Source: Marinobacter salsuginis (lineage in GTDB: Bacteria; Pseudomonadota; Gammaproteobacteria; Pseudomonadales; Oleiphilaceae). From it: a DNA stretch of 64,000 nucleotides. Below, piece after piece: positions 8,794 to 17,777 of the stretch. The position numbers and the translations under genes were made by a program. Positions within the stretch are counted from its first letter, which is position 1. The number at the start of each line of letters is the position of its first letter. The DNA lies in the NCBI RefSeq assembly GCF_009617755.1, contig NZ_BGZH01000001.1:1736001-1800000 (forward strand), in the 5' to 3' direction. The notes under the pieces are model-generated. The model was not told where the DNA came from. It did not search any database and worked only from the letters and a program-made list of their open reading frames with translations.

Positions 8794-10472
8794 CCGGGTT
8801 CAGACTCCTTCTGGGCCCAATCCAGATCATTTATCGAGGTAACACCGTTCCTGCCGGCGGCTTTGCGAGCATAGAGCGCTCTATCAGCGGCCTCTATCGC
8901 GTCTTCAGGCTTTTCATAGTCCTCAAGAGGCGCCATACCGACACTCAATGTCACGGAAAACGTTCCATCGGAACCGCTAAACTCGATCTTCGACATCTGC
9001 TCGCAGACCGCTTCCATCGATCTACGCGCGTTTTCAAGCGTGCAGTTCGGCAGTGCGACAATAAACTCCTCGCCACCGTAGCGACCGATCACATCGGTTT
9101 TTCTCAGGCGATGCCGAAGGAGGTTTGCAAGGCCCTTGATCACAAGATCACCAACTCTGTGTCCATGCCGGTCATTCACCTGTTTGAAATGGTCAAGATC
9201 AAGCATGGCCACCACGGAGGGATAGTCGAGTCTCTGGCAACGGCCATGCTCTTTCCCGACTTCCGACTTGGCCAGCGAATGCTTCAGTAACCCGGTCAGG
9301 CTGTCCCGCGAAGCCAGCTTGTCCAGTTGCCTGGCCCGATAGCATCGGACTCTGGCCGCCTGCAACAGGATCCTGTCAGACACGGGCTTGGTGAGAAAAT
9401 CATCGCCACCCTGGGACAGGGCATCAAACTGGAATTCACTATCCTCCTCGGAGGACAGGAAAATGATGTGCAGACCCACCCACTCGGGATCAAACCGGAG
9501 CATTCGTGCCAGGGTAGTACCGTTAAAGTTTCCCATCTGGACATCCATCAGAATGATGTCCGGCCGAAACTCTGACAGGGCGCTCAGGACAGTTGCGGGA
9601 GAGCTGACCCGTCGAACCTCGAAACCACCCCCTTCCAGAATCAGGCTGTAACGTTCCAACAACTCCGGGTCATCATCAATTACCATCACCCGGCCGGAAC
9701 CGAACTCCATTTTTTCATTGATGAGCCGTTCCATATAATCCGCCAGCACCGGTACATCGACAGGCTCGCTGACAAACCCATCCACGCCCAGCGCCGCAAT
9801 CCGATATCGTTCATCAAACGCATCACTGGAACCAATGCAAATGATGGGGGGGCGGTCTTGTGAAGGCCATGGAATCTGTTCCTGCGCAATCAACACATCA
9901 TCACGGATGAGCACAACGGAAATCCGGGACAGATCCTTGGAAAAAAGTTCTCTTGGGGTCGCGCATTGGACGGAAAAACCATGGGGTACCAGCAGATTCG
10001 CCAGGTATTCACCGGATGTTTGTTCGGGTTCGATTATCAAGACCTCAGGCTGGCCGGCACTGTCGGTGTTGCTGTCCTTGGGGGTTTCTGTGGCTTCCCC
10101 TTCGCTTTCTTCGACGGCGAGCAGACTCTCCAGGCCGCGAACCCTGCCAATGAAGTTCTCGTTCAGAAGCATTTCGTGAATCTCGGACAGGTCCCCGGGA
10201 GCACCCGTCTCACTCTCCAGGTAGGGTTTGAGGACGAGCTCCAACGCCCTGGCTTCCTCTCCAAGCGCCCGAAAACCAAACGTGCCGGCCGAGCCGGCAA
10301 GTCGGTGCAGAACCTGGTAGGCGCGCCTGACCTCTTCCTGCCCGCCCCGTCCAGCTGCGGCATCCATTGCCATCAATTCGATCAGATTAATATCCCCTGA
10401 CGCCTTTTCCCTGAAGCGCGTTTTCAGGACATCAAGCTTGCGTAAAACGTCAGCCGTCTTTTCATCAGACAT
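8790..10472 (-). CDS. Hpt - pseudo-receiver - receiver - GGDEF diguanylate cyclase
   Basis: 560 residues. An Hpt domain (about 15-105) with phospho-acceptor His in LHRLAGSAGTFGF is followed by two receiver-like domains. The first (about 140-255) lacks the usual catalytic set: IIEPEQ replaces the acidic pair and SEP replaces Lys-Pro. The second (about 260-380) is canonical, with VIDDD, Asp in ILMDVQMG, Ser in FLSSEE and LTKPVS. The GGDEF domain (about 390-550) has active site GGEEF and an RxxD I-site (RKTD) five residues before it. The output is therefore c-di-GMP under phosphorelay control. It is first in a three-gene operon divergent from sensor kinases. Confidence 0.92.
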   Translation of the reverse strand: MSDEKTADVLRKLDVLKTRFREKASGDINLIELMAMDAAAGRGGQEEVRRAYQVLHRLAGSAGTFGFRALGEEARALELVLKPYLESETGAPGDLSEIHEMLLNENFIGRVRGLESLLAVEESEGEATETPKDSNTDSAGQPEVLIIEPEQTSGEYLANLLVPHGFSVQCATPRELFSKDLSRISVVLIRDDVLIAQEQIPWPSQDRPPIICIGSSDAFDERYRIAALGVDGFVSEPVDVPVLADYMERLINEKMEFGSGRVMVIDDDPELLERYSLILEGGGFEVRRVSSPATVLSALSEFRPDIILMDVQMGNFNGTTLARMLRFDPEWVGLHIIFLSSEEDSEFQFDALSQGGDDFLTKPVSDRILLQAARVRCYRARQLDKLASRDSLTGLLKHSLAKSEVGKEHGRCQRLDYPSVVAMLDLDHFKQVNDRHGHRVGDLVIKGLANLLRHRLRKTDVIGRYGGEEFIVALPNCTLENARRSMEAVCEQMSKIEFSGSDGTFSVTLSVGMAPLEDYEKPEDAIEAADRALYARKAAGRNGVTSINDLDWAQKESEPG

Positions 10473-10569
10473 ACATCATTCAATCCGATCTGCACTTCAC
10501 CCGATTTATGCCATACTTCGGCTGAAATATTCACATCATTTTTTTCAGAGTACCACCGGGGAAATCGTT

Positions 10570-12378
10570 TTGCCGTCACTTTCGCTCGGGACCCGCCTGG
10601 CCATTATCGTAATCCTCGGATCCATAACCACCGTCGGGGCGGTGTTGGCTGTTGCCTACAAAGCCCTGGTCGATGATTTTGAGGAGCTGCTCACCGAGCA
10701 ACAGCTTGTAGAGACTCGAAGAATCGCCTCCGAGGTAGAACAGCGGCTCGAACTGAAGCTCGATGTGCTTAGCGAATCGGCTGCCATGATGACAGACGGC
10801 AACAATCTCCATTCCCTGACCGAGCTCAACTACCAGCTAAACCGCCAAAGCCTTCTGCGCTCACTCTTTCCAGATGGCCTTATTGTCTTCGATGCAGGCG
10901 CAACCGCAATTGCAGAAAATATTCACGTACCCGGTCGGGTCGGAACGAATTACTCCGACAGAAACCACTTCCGGCGTGCCATCCGGAGCAGAGCACCCAC
11001 CATCAGCCGACCAATCCTTGGTAGGACAACCGGCGTCCCACTGTTGTCTTTTCTGTCCCCCATACAATCCGATGAGAACGATCTTCTGGGATTCCTGGGC
11101 GGCACCGTCAATATTGGCCAGACCAGTCTGATACCGGAGGATATGCTCAAGCGACTGCGGGATGATCAGGATCGCTTCAAAGTGATCGATATCGAGAATT
11201 TTCTCTATATCGAGGGCGGCCCGTCACCCGGCAAGCGAGTGCAACCTCTACCAGAGCCAGGAGAGGATCCTCTGGTTGACGCAGCCCTGTCCGGCATCAC
11301 GTTCGGAACCGTGACGGACAACAGCGGGCAACAACTGATTTACGCTGCCAGCCACCTGGAAGACCTCGGCTGGATGTTCGTCCGTTCAGTGCCCTACGAA
11401 AGGGCCACCGCGCCGGCAAACGACTCGTTCCTCAATTTTCTGTGGATCAGTATTGCCATCAGCCTGGTCATCGCCCTGCTGGGATTCTTTGCCAGCCGTT
11501 CCGCCGTCAGGCCACTGGACAGGATGACCGAGACCATAGAGCAAATGGCCCAGAGTCCTTCCAGTGGACAGAGACTGGATGGAAAAGGGGCCAGTGAGAC
11601 CCGCAAACTGGCCGCCGCCTTCAATCAACTGATGGCCGAGCGGGACGCCATCAGTACCATGAAGGAAAATTTTGTCTCCAATGTCAGCCATGAGTTAAGA
11701 ACACCGCTGACATCACTGAACGGAGCACTTCGTCTGATGGCGTCCGGGGCGGCCGGCCAACTGCCAGAAAAAGCGGAAGAAATGGCCCAGCTCGCCCTGA
11801 GGAACGGCAATCGCCTGCATCTGCTGATCTCAGACCTTCTCGACTTCAGCAAACTGACCGCCGGCCAGATGAACGTGACGCTGTCTGCTCTCCCGCTGGC
11901 GCCCGTAATTAAGGCGGCCATCTCCGGCAATACCGCGCTTGCAGCGGAGCACAACTTGTCGCTGTCCACCGAAGGCCTGGGCGAACAGACGGTTTTTGCG
12001 GACGAGCACCGCCTCCGGCAGGTTCTCGACAACTTTATCAGCAACGCCATCAAATTCTCGCCGCCAGACCAACCCATCACCATCTCGGTCCAACCGGCTG
12101 CCCCGGGGTTCACCCGCATTACCGTCAGCGATCGGGGCGATGGCGTACCAGAGCAGTTTGAAAACGAACTCTTCGAGCGTTTCTCCCAGGCGGAGGTTGG
12201 CACATCAAAATCCATAAAAGGCACCGGCCTGGGCCTGGCTATCTGCCGGGAGTTGGCGCAACTGATGAAGGGTCGGGTCGGCTACTTTTACGACAACGGC
12301 GCCAACTTCTGGATAGAACTACCTAATTACAAAACCGAGGGCATCACCATCGATGAAAGCGCCGGACCTTCCTCCTGA
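10570..12378 (+). CDS. Membrane sensor histidine kinase (Cache-type periplasmic domain, HAMP, HisKA, HATPase)
   Basis: About 602 residues from a TTG at 10570, chosen because GGGGAA sits 7-12 bases upstream and the first TM helix begins right after it. The frame is open back to 10438 (also TTG), but that would overlap the divergent gene's start. Order: TM1 (about 8-28), a double-Cache-like extracytoplasmic domain, TM2 (about 285-305), HAMP, HisKA with His in SNVSHELRTPL, and HATPase with N, G1 (DRGDGVP) and G2 (GTGLGLAI) boxes. No receiver domain. Its stop lies 26 bp inside the next kinase gene, indicating an operon. Confidence 0.88.
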   Translation: MPSLSLGTRLAIIVILGSITTVGAVLAVAYKALVDDFEELLTEQQLVETRRIASEVEQRLELKLDVLSESAAMMTDGNNLHSLTELNYQLNRQSLLRSLFPDGLIVFDAGATAIAENIHVPGRVGTNYSDRNHFRRAIRSRAPTISRPILGRTTGVPLLSFLSPIQSDENDLLGFLGGTVNIGQTSLIPEDMLKRLRDDQDRFKVIDIENFLYIEGGPSPGKRVQPLPEPGEDPLVDAALSGITFGTVTDNSGQQLIYAASHLEDLGWMFVRSVPYERATAPANDSFLNFLWISIAISLVIALLGFFASRSAVRPLDRMTETIEQMAQSPSSGQRLDGKGASETRKLAAAFNQLMAERDAISTMKENFVSNVSHELRTPLTSLNGALRLMASGAAGQLPEKAEEMAQLALRNGNRLHLLISDLLDFSKLTAGQMNVTLSALPLAPVIKAAISGNTALAAEHNLSLSTEGLGEQTVFADEHRLRQVLDNFISNAIKFSPPDQPITISVQPAAPGFTRITVSDRGDGVPEQFENELFERFSQAEVGTSKSIKGTGLGLAICRELAQLMKGRVGYFYDNGANFWIELPNYKTEGITIDESAGPSS

Positions 12379-15178
12379 GGAGCTTGAGCGCCAGGCGGCG
12401 CTTGAACGTACAGGCCTGCTCGATACCGAACCCGAAGAGCGTTTTGATCGTTTCACGCGGATGGCCTGCAACGCATTTCGGGTACCCATTGCGCTGGTCA
12501 GCCTGGTGGACGAAAACCGGCAATGGTTCAAGTCCTGTCAGGGACTGTCGGCCTCCGAAACATCTCGCGGTATATCCTTCTGTGGTCACGCCATTCTCAA
12601 CTCCAGCCTTTTGGTGATCGAAGATGCGTCGCTTGATCCACGGTTTTCAGACAACCCGTTGGTCACCGGCGATCCACACATACGCTTCTATGCAGGCGCG
12701 CCCCTACACAACAGCGAAGGGTTCAGATTAGGCACCCTCTGCCTGATTGACAGGGTACCGCGCACGTTTGGTGAAGAAGACGAATCCCTGCTGCGGGAAA
12801 TCGCCGACTGCGTGGAACGGGAGATTAACCTTCAGGCCGCAGCGGAATTTTATAGGGACCTGAAACACAGCGAGCGCAGGGCCAGGGCAATTATTGATGG
12901 CACAAGGATCGGTACCTGGGAGTGGAATGTACAGACCGGTGAAACCGTCTTTAACGAGCGTTGGGCCAACATCTGCGGCTACACACTTGAGGAGCTGGAG
13001 CCAGTTAGCATCCAGACCTGGCTGGGTCTCGCGCACCCGGATGATCTTCCGGAATCGGAACGTTTGCTTAACGCTCACTTCGTTGGCGAACTACCGGAGT
13101 ACGACTACCGATGTCGCATGAAACACAGGGATGGCCATTGGGTCTGGGTTCACGACCGGGGCCAGGTGTTCGAATGGACGCCGGACGGCAAGCCTTTGAT
13201 GATGTACGGCACCCACGCCGATATCACCCAGGAGATGGACAACCTGAACAAGATTAAGCACCAGAACGAGGCACTGAGCATACTCAGCGATCTGGCTCTG
13301 GATGCCGAACCCAACGACGGCAGACGCATTGAGAAGGCCCTTCGTCTGGGAGCGGACTACCTGGATCTGCCTCTGGGAATCGTCAGTGAAATACACAGCA
13401 ACGTCTATTCCATCCAGTGGTTTGTCGCTCCGGAAGGCTCTGGCCTCGAACAGAAAGCCAGCTTTCCGCTGAAAGACACCTATTGTTCAATGCTTCTGGG
13501 GTCCAGAGAGAGCCTCGCCATTGCCCACATGGCCAAATCAAGCTATCGCGGCCATCGCTGCTATGACAAGTTTGGTCTGGAAAGCTACCTGGCGGCTCCT
13601 ATTTTTATCCGGGACCGTTTGTATGGAACGCTCAACTTTTCATCCCCCGACCCACGCGAAGAGGACTTCACAGAAACCGAGGTTACCTTTGTAACGCTAC
13701 TGGCACGTTGGGTCGGCGCCCTTATCGAAAGACAGATCAGCGTCCGTATGATCACCAAGCTGGTAGAGCAGACCCCAGGGATGCTCTACCAGTATCGGCT
13801 CTGGCCAGATGGCCGTGGCGCGTTTCCATACAGCAGCCCGAGCATTAAAGACATCTATGGTGTCACCCCCGAGGAAGTGCAGGAGGATGCTTCTGCATGC
13901 TTCACGAGAATTCACCCGGACGACCTGCCCAAAGTGGCTGCCAGCATCGACGAATCCGCTCAGACACTCTCGATCTGGCATTGCCATTATCGGGTCGACA
14001 ATGGCCAATCCGGCTGGCGCTGGGTGGAGGGTAAATCCTCGCCCGAACGGATGCCGGACGGCAGCATTATCTGGCACGGGTACATCGCTGATATTAATGA
14101 GGCAAAACAAACTGAGCTTGCTCTCCAGGAAAGCGAAGCCCAGCTCCGCGGGTTTTATGAGCTGTCACCGATCGGCATCGCTTTGAACGATTACCTGACC
14201 GGCGCCTTTCTCGATGTTAACGATGCGCTCCTAAGACCAACAGGGTACAGCCGTGACCAGCTCATGGGCCTGGGTTATGGGCAACTCCTTCCGCCGGAAT
14301 TTGAAGACCAGCAGCAACAAATCATCGCCGAGCTGCAACAGGACAAGCATTTTGGGCCCCATGAGGTCGAGATTATGCGGGCGGATGCTTCCACCTATCC
14401 TGCCATCGTGCGCGGCATGAGAATCAGCAGTCCCTCGGGACAACCGCTGATCTGGACGCTGATCGAAGACATCTCTGAGCAAAAGAAAGTTGATCGGATG
14501 AAAAGCGAGTTCATCTCGACCGTCAGCCACGAACTCAGAACACCGCTCACTTCCATATCAGGGTCTCTTGGCCTGGTCGAAAGCGGCACGCTTGGCGCAC
14601 TCCCGGAAAAGGCAGAGCGCATGGTGTCGATCGCCCACCGTAATACCGAGCAACTGAAGGAACTGGTTAATGACCTGCTGGATATGGAAAAACTTGTTTC
14701 CGGCAAAATGACCATGAACCTGCAGCTACACGAGCTTGGTCCGGTGATAGAGGAAGCAGTGGAGCGCCTTGGAACCTATGCCCTGGAGAGTGGCGTTACT
14801 GTCAGAGTCCAAAGCAGCTCTCCAAAAATCGTGTCGAAAATCGATCGCTCGCGCCTGGGTCAGGCCTTCACCAACCTGCTGTCCAATGCCATCAAATTTT
14901 CCCCTCCTGACGGACAGGTCCTGGTGCAAATAAAGGTTGAGGACAGCCGTGTTCGTATTCGTGTAATCGACCAGGGGCCAGGTATCCCCGAGGGGTTTCG
15001 CGGTCGGATTTTCCAGAAGTTCGCACAGGCAGACAGTTCCGACACCCGGGGCAAGCGGGGAACGGGCCTGGGCCTCGCCATCACCAAAGAGATCATGACC
15101 CAAATGGGTGGGAATGTGGGATTCCAGTCCCGCGAAGGCGAGGGCTCAACGTTCTGGCTGGAGCTTGAGCAGGCGTAG
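12353..15178 (+). CDS. Soluble multi-sensor histidine kinase (GAF-PAS-GAF-PAS-PAS-HisKA-HATPase)
   Basis: 941 residues without obvious membrane helices. The N-terminal GAF (about 8-170) is of the redox-sensor type found fused to PAS kinases (FDRFTRMACNAF ... RGISFCGHAIL). It is followed by PAS (about 180-300), a second GAF (about 305-465), two more PAS domains (about 470-590 and 595-705), HisKA (His in STVSHELRTPL) and HATPase (DQGPGIP, GTGLGLAIT). No receiver domain. The kinase core is strikingly like that of the next gene. ATG start, overlapping the previous gene by 26 bp. Confidence 0.92.
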   Translation: MKAPDLPPEELERQAALERTGLLDTEPEERFDRFTRMACNAFRVPIALVSLVDENRQWFKSCQGLSASETSRGISFCGHAILNSSLLVIEDASLDPRFSDNPLVTGDPHIRFYAGAPLHNSEGFRLGTLCLIDRVPRTFGEEDESLLREIADCVEREINLQAAAEFYRDLKHSERRARAIIDGTRIGTWEWNVQTGETVFNERWANICGYTLEELEPVSIQTWLGLAHPDDLPESERLLNAHFVGELPEYDYRCRMKHRDGHWVWVHDRGQVFEWTPDGKPLMMYGTHADITQEMDNLNKIKHQNEALSILSDLALDAEPNDGRRIEKALRLGADYLDLPLGIVSEIHSNVYSIQWFVAPEGSGLEQKASFPLKDTYCSMLLGSRESLAIAHMAKSSYRGHRCYDKFGLESYLAAPIFIRDRLYGTLNFSSPDPREEDFTETEVTFVTLLARWVGALIERQISVRMITKLVEQTPGMLYQYRLWPDGRGAFPYSSPSIKDIYGVTPEEVQEDASACFTRIHPDDLPKVAASIDESAQTLSIWHCHYRVDNGQSGWRWVEGKSSPERMPDGSIIWHGYIADINEAKQTELALQESEAQLRGFYELSPIGIALNDYLTGAFLDVNDALLRPTGYSRDQLMGLGYGQLLPPEFEDQQQQIIAELQQDKHFGPHEVEIMRADASTYPAIVRGMRISSPSGQPLIWTLIEDISEQKKVDRMKSEFISTVSHELRTPLTSISGSLGLVESGTLGALPEKAERMVSIAHRNTEQLKELVNDLLDMEKLVSGKMTMNLQLHELGPVIEEAVERLGTYALESGVTVRVQSSSPKIVSKIDRSRLGQAFTNLLSNAIKFSPPDGQVLVQIKVEDSRVRIRVIDQGPGIPEGFRGRIFQKFAQADSSDTRGKRGTGLGLAITKEIMTQMGGNVGFQSREGEGSTFWLELEQA

Positions 15179-15184
15179 GCATAA

Positions 15185-17122
15185 ATGATGATCAAAACTC
15201 GAAGCAGGGCCATTTTTGCCCTTGTCTGGTTGGCGCGAGTCGCGGTCCTCGCGCTTCTGATCGCGGTGGCACTGGTACTCGACAGTACCGCAACCCAGAA
15301 TCATCGGAGCGATGTTCGTCAGGAATGGCAAGCCAGGCTCAACGATAAGAGCCTGAAGCTGCAGAGTACTATTCTGCAGAACGTTCAGACCGTATGGGGG
15401 CTTGCTGCCAATGTCTCTGTTCAGCCAGCAATTTCCGAGGCCGATTTCCAGAAGCTCGCTGCAGTAATATTTGCTTTGGCACCGCAACTGCGGAACATCG
15501 GCCTGGCCCCGGACCTTACCATCCGCAATATCTATCCGCTGGAGGGCAATAGGGCAGCTCTGGGTCTTGATTTAACCAGTCAAAGTCTCTCCCCAACCCA
15601 GGTGGCGGAGCTCAAAGACTCGCGAAGGGCGCTGTTCAGCGGCCCGATCAACCTTGTCCAGGGCGGCCAGGGAATGGCGGCCCGGATTCCCATCTTCGAG
15701 AATGAATCCGGTCAGTTCTGGGGGGTCATTTCCGTGATACTCGATCTCAATCGCCTTTATAAAGCTGTGGAAATGACGCTTTCAGAACCCGGTCACCTGG
15801 CGCTTTTTCGAACGTCCGATCTGGCCCGGGAGGGTGATCCATTTTTCGGTGATGCCACAACGGACTGGCAGGACCCCGTCTCCACTGAACTCAGCATGCC
15901 TGGCATCGACTGGACACTCATCGCCCAACCCCTCCAGGGCTGGCCAGAACATCCGGAATCGCCAGTGTTCTTTCGATCACTTTTACTGCTGGTGGGTTCG
16001 CTGATATTTGCGGGCACCTTCTGGCTCACCAGCCTTCTGCTTCGGGACTATCAGATGCAGCGACGTTTCTGGGGCCTGTTCGAACTGGCTCCCTTTGGCA
16101 TCGGGCTATACGAGAGCCAAAACGGAAAACTCCTGCGCGCCAACAACAGCTTTGCCAAGCTCTTTGGAAACAGGGCCAATTCCCTGGGTTTCTTCAATGA
16201 TGTTTATGACCACGCGAACCGGATTGTCCCGGACAAGCCCGACATCTCTGGTCTTTTAAAACGAGATATGCGGTTCAGCGGATTGGAGGGTTATTTTCCA
16301 GACGCACACAATGAACTGAACCCGGTTCTGCTGCACGGCCTCGCCCTGGATGAGCAAAACGGCGCCCCGGTGATCTGGCTCATCGCCGAGGATATTTCAG
16401 AGCAAAAGAAGGCAGATCGGGCGAAAAGCGAGTTCATTTCCATTGTCAGCCATGAACTGCGAACGCCCTTAACGTCGATAGCCGGTTCCTTGGGCCTTAT
16501 CTCGAATAACGCAGCCGGTGAACTTCCACCAAAAGCATCGCGACTGGCGGGCATCGCTTACAGGAACACCCAGCAACTGACGCTGTTGATCAACGACCTG
16601 CTTGATATCGAAAAACTGGTTGCCGGCAAAATGGCTTTCCACATGGATGAGTGCCCGGTGGCAGAGATGGTGCAGGAGTGTCTGGAACGCATCGAGAGCT
16701 ATGCAGCAGACAGGCAGGTAACGCTGAAGACGGGGCATATGGATGATGTCTCTGTGAGGGCCGATCGCGGACGTCTCTGTCAGGCGCTCAACAACCTTCT
16801 GTCCAACGCTATCAAGTTTTCACCAGAGCAGTCGGAGGTGACAGTCTCTTGTGAGCAATTGGAGCAAACCCTACGCATCTCGGTGTGCGACCAGGGCCCG
16901 GGAATCCCTGATGAGTTCAGGGGCAGGATCTTCCAGAAGTTCTCTCAGGCGGATTCTTCTGATCGCCGCGCGAAAGGCGGCACGGGACTCGGGCTGGCCA
17001 TAACGCGGGAATTGATGCACGCAATGGGTGGCGATGTCGCCTTTGAGTCTGAACCGGGCCAAGGAGCCTGTTTCTGGCTTAGCCTGCCCCTCGCCAGCAC
17101 AGATGAAAAAGGCGCTACCTGA
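15185..17122 (+). CDS. CHASE-domain sensor histidine kinase
   Basis: 645 residues. TM1 (about 12-35), an extracytoplasmic CHASE domain (about 45-255, with IGLAPDLTIRNIYPLEGN), TM2 (about 263-285), a PAS-like segment (about 295-405), HisKA (His in SIVSHELRTPL) and HATPase (DQGPGIP, GTGLGLAIT). CHASE domains bind small extracellular ligands. No receiver domain. It starts 6 bp after the previous kinase gene, and a hairpin overlapping its end (17111-17133) separates it from the convergent ferritin-like gene. Confidence 0.92.
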   Translation: MMIKTRSRAIFALVWLARVAVLALLIAVALVLDSTATQNHRSDVRQEWQARLNDKSLKLQSTILQNVQTVWGLAANVSVQPAISEADFQKLAAVIFALAPQLRNIGLAPDLTIRNIYPLEGNRAALGLDLTSQSLSPTQVAELKDSRRALFSGPINLVQGGQGMAARIPIFENESGQFWGVISVILDLNRLYKAVEMTLSEPGHLALFRTSDLAREGDPFFGDATTDWQDPVSTELSMPGIDWTLIAQPLQGWPEHPESPVFFRSLLLLVGSLIFAGTFWLTSLLLRDYQMQRRFWGLFELAPFGIGLYESQNGKLLRANNSFAKLFGNRANSLGFFNDVYDHANRIVPDKPDISGLLKRDMRFSGLEGYFPDAHNELNPVLLHGLALDEQNGAPVIWLIAEDISEQKKADRAKSEFISIVSHELRTPLTSIAGSLGLISNNAAGELPPKASRLAGIAYRNTQQLTLLINDLLDIEKLVAGKMAFHMDECPVAEMVQECLERIESYAADRQVTLKTGHMDDVSVRADRGRLCQALNNLLSNAIKFSPEQSEVTVSCEQLEQTLRISVCDQGPGIPDEFRGRIFQKFSQADSSDRRAKGGTGLGLAITRELMHAMGGDVAFESEPGQGACFWLSLPLASTDEKGAT

Positions 17123-17133
17123 CAGGCAGCGCC
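17111..17133. terminator. Hairpin between convergent genes, likely terminator of the ferritin-like gene
   Basis: GGCGCT pairs with AGCGCC, with an inner CCTG/CAGG extension. Read on the minus strand the stem is followed by CTTTTTC, as in an intrinsic terminator. It overlaps the last codons of the CHASE kinase gene. Confidence 0.6.
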
Positions 17134-17158
17134 CTTATTCCTCACTGGATGGTTCTGA

Positions 17159-17698
17159 TCAGCTATCCAGCCCTTCGAGCAGACCGGCCATATCGTCGGC
17201 ATGCTCCTCTTCCTGGGCCAGGATTTCCTCGATAATCCTCCGGGAAGTGGGGTCTTGGTCACCCAGATAGCGGGCAATTTCCCGGTAGCTGTCGATTGCG
17301 ATGCGCTCGGCAACCAGATCCTCAACCACCATGTCCCGGAGCGTTTCGCCCTCAACGAACTCGGCGTGCGATCGGGTCAACAGGCCTTCCGGTGAAAAGT
17401 TGGGCTTGCCACCCAGCTGCACGATGCGTTCAGCCAGCCAGTCGGCATGCTGCTGCTCCTGGTCTGCGTGCTCCAGGAATTCCTGGGCAGCAACATTGGC
17501 GTTGATGCCATCGGCACGGAAGTAGTGGCTTTTGTAACGCAGGGTGCAGACAATCTCGGTGGCCAGCGCCTCGTTCAGAATCTTCACGACATTGTCGCGG
17601 TTGGCGCCATAGCCTTCCGTCAGAGCCCCCTCTTCAATGTGTTTGCGGGCTCTTTCCCGAAGGGTTTTGACGTCCGTCAGAAACGGTTGATCGGTCAT
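17159..17698 (-). CDS. Ferritin-like (bacterioferritin/Dps-type) diiron protein
   Basis: 179 residues from the ATG at 17696-17698, preceded by GAGAGA; longer upstream reading would run into acnA. A four-helix bundle with diiron ligand motifs: an early Glu in ALATEIVCTLRYK, EHADQEQQHADWL (ExxH), a later Glu in LVAERIAIDSYREI, and EILAQEEEHADDM (ExxH). This is a ferritin/bacterioferritin-like fold that could store or oxidise iron. It lies just downstream of the iron-sulfur enzyme aconitase on the same strand, separated by a hairpin. Confidence 0.85.
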   Translation of the reverse strand: MTDQPFLTDVKTLRERARKHIEEGALTEGYGANRDNVVKILNEALATEIVCTLRYKSHYFRADGINANVAAQEFLEHADQEQQHADWLAERIVQLGGKPNFSPEGLLTRSHAEFVEGETLRDMVVEDLVAERIAIDSYREIARYLGDQDPTSRRIIEEILAQEEEHADDMAGLLEGLDS

Positions 17699-17736
17699 AA
17701 GGTCTCTCTCGTTTCTCTCATTTACTTCTTGAATTC

Positions 17737-17760
17737 GGCATGGCGGAAGCCCGCCATGCC
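17737..17760. terminator. Perfect 10-bp hairpin after acnA
   Basis: GGCATGGCGG, a 4-nt loop, then CCGCCATGCC, located 17 bp past the acnA stop codon. There is no strong T-run on the minus strand, so it may act as an mRNA-stabilising or weak termination hairpin between acnA and the ferritin-like gene. Confidence 0.45.
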
Positions 17761-17777
17761 ATGTTCGCCCTGTCCAT

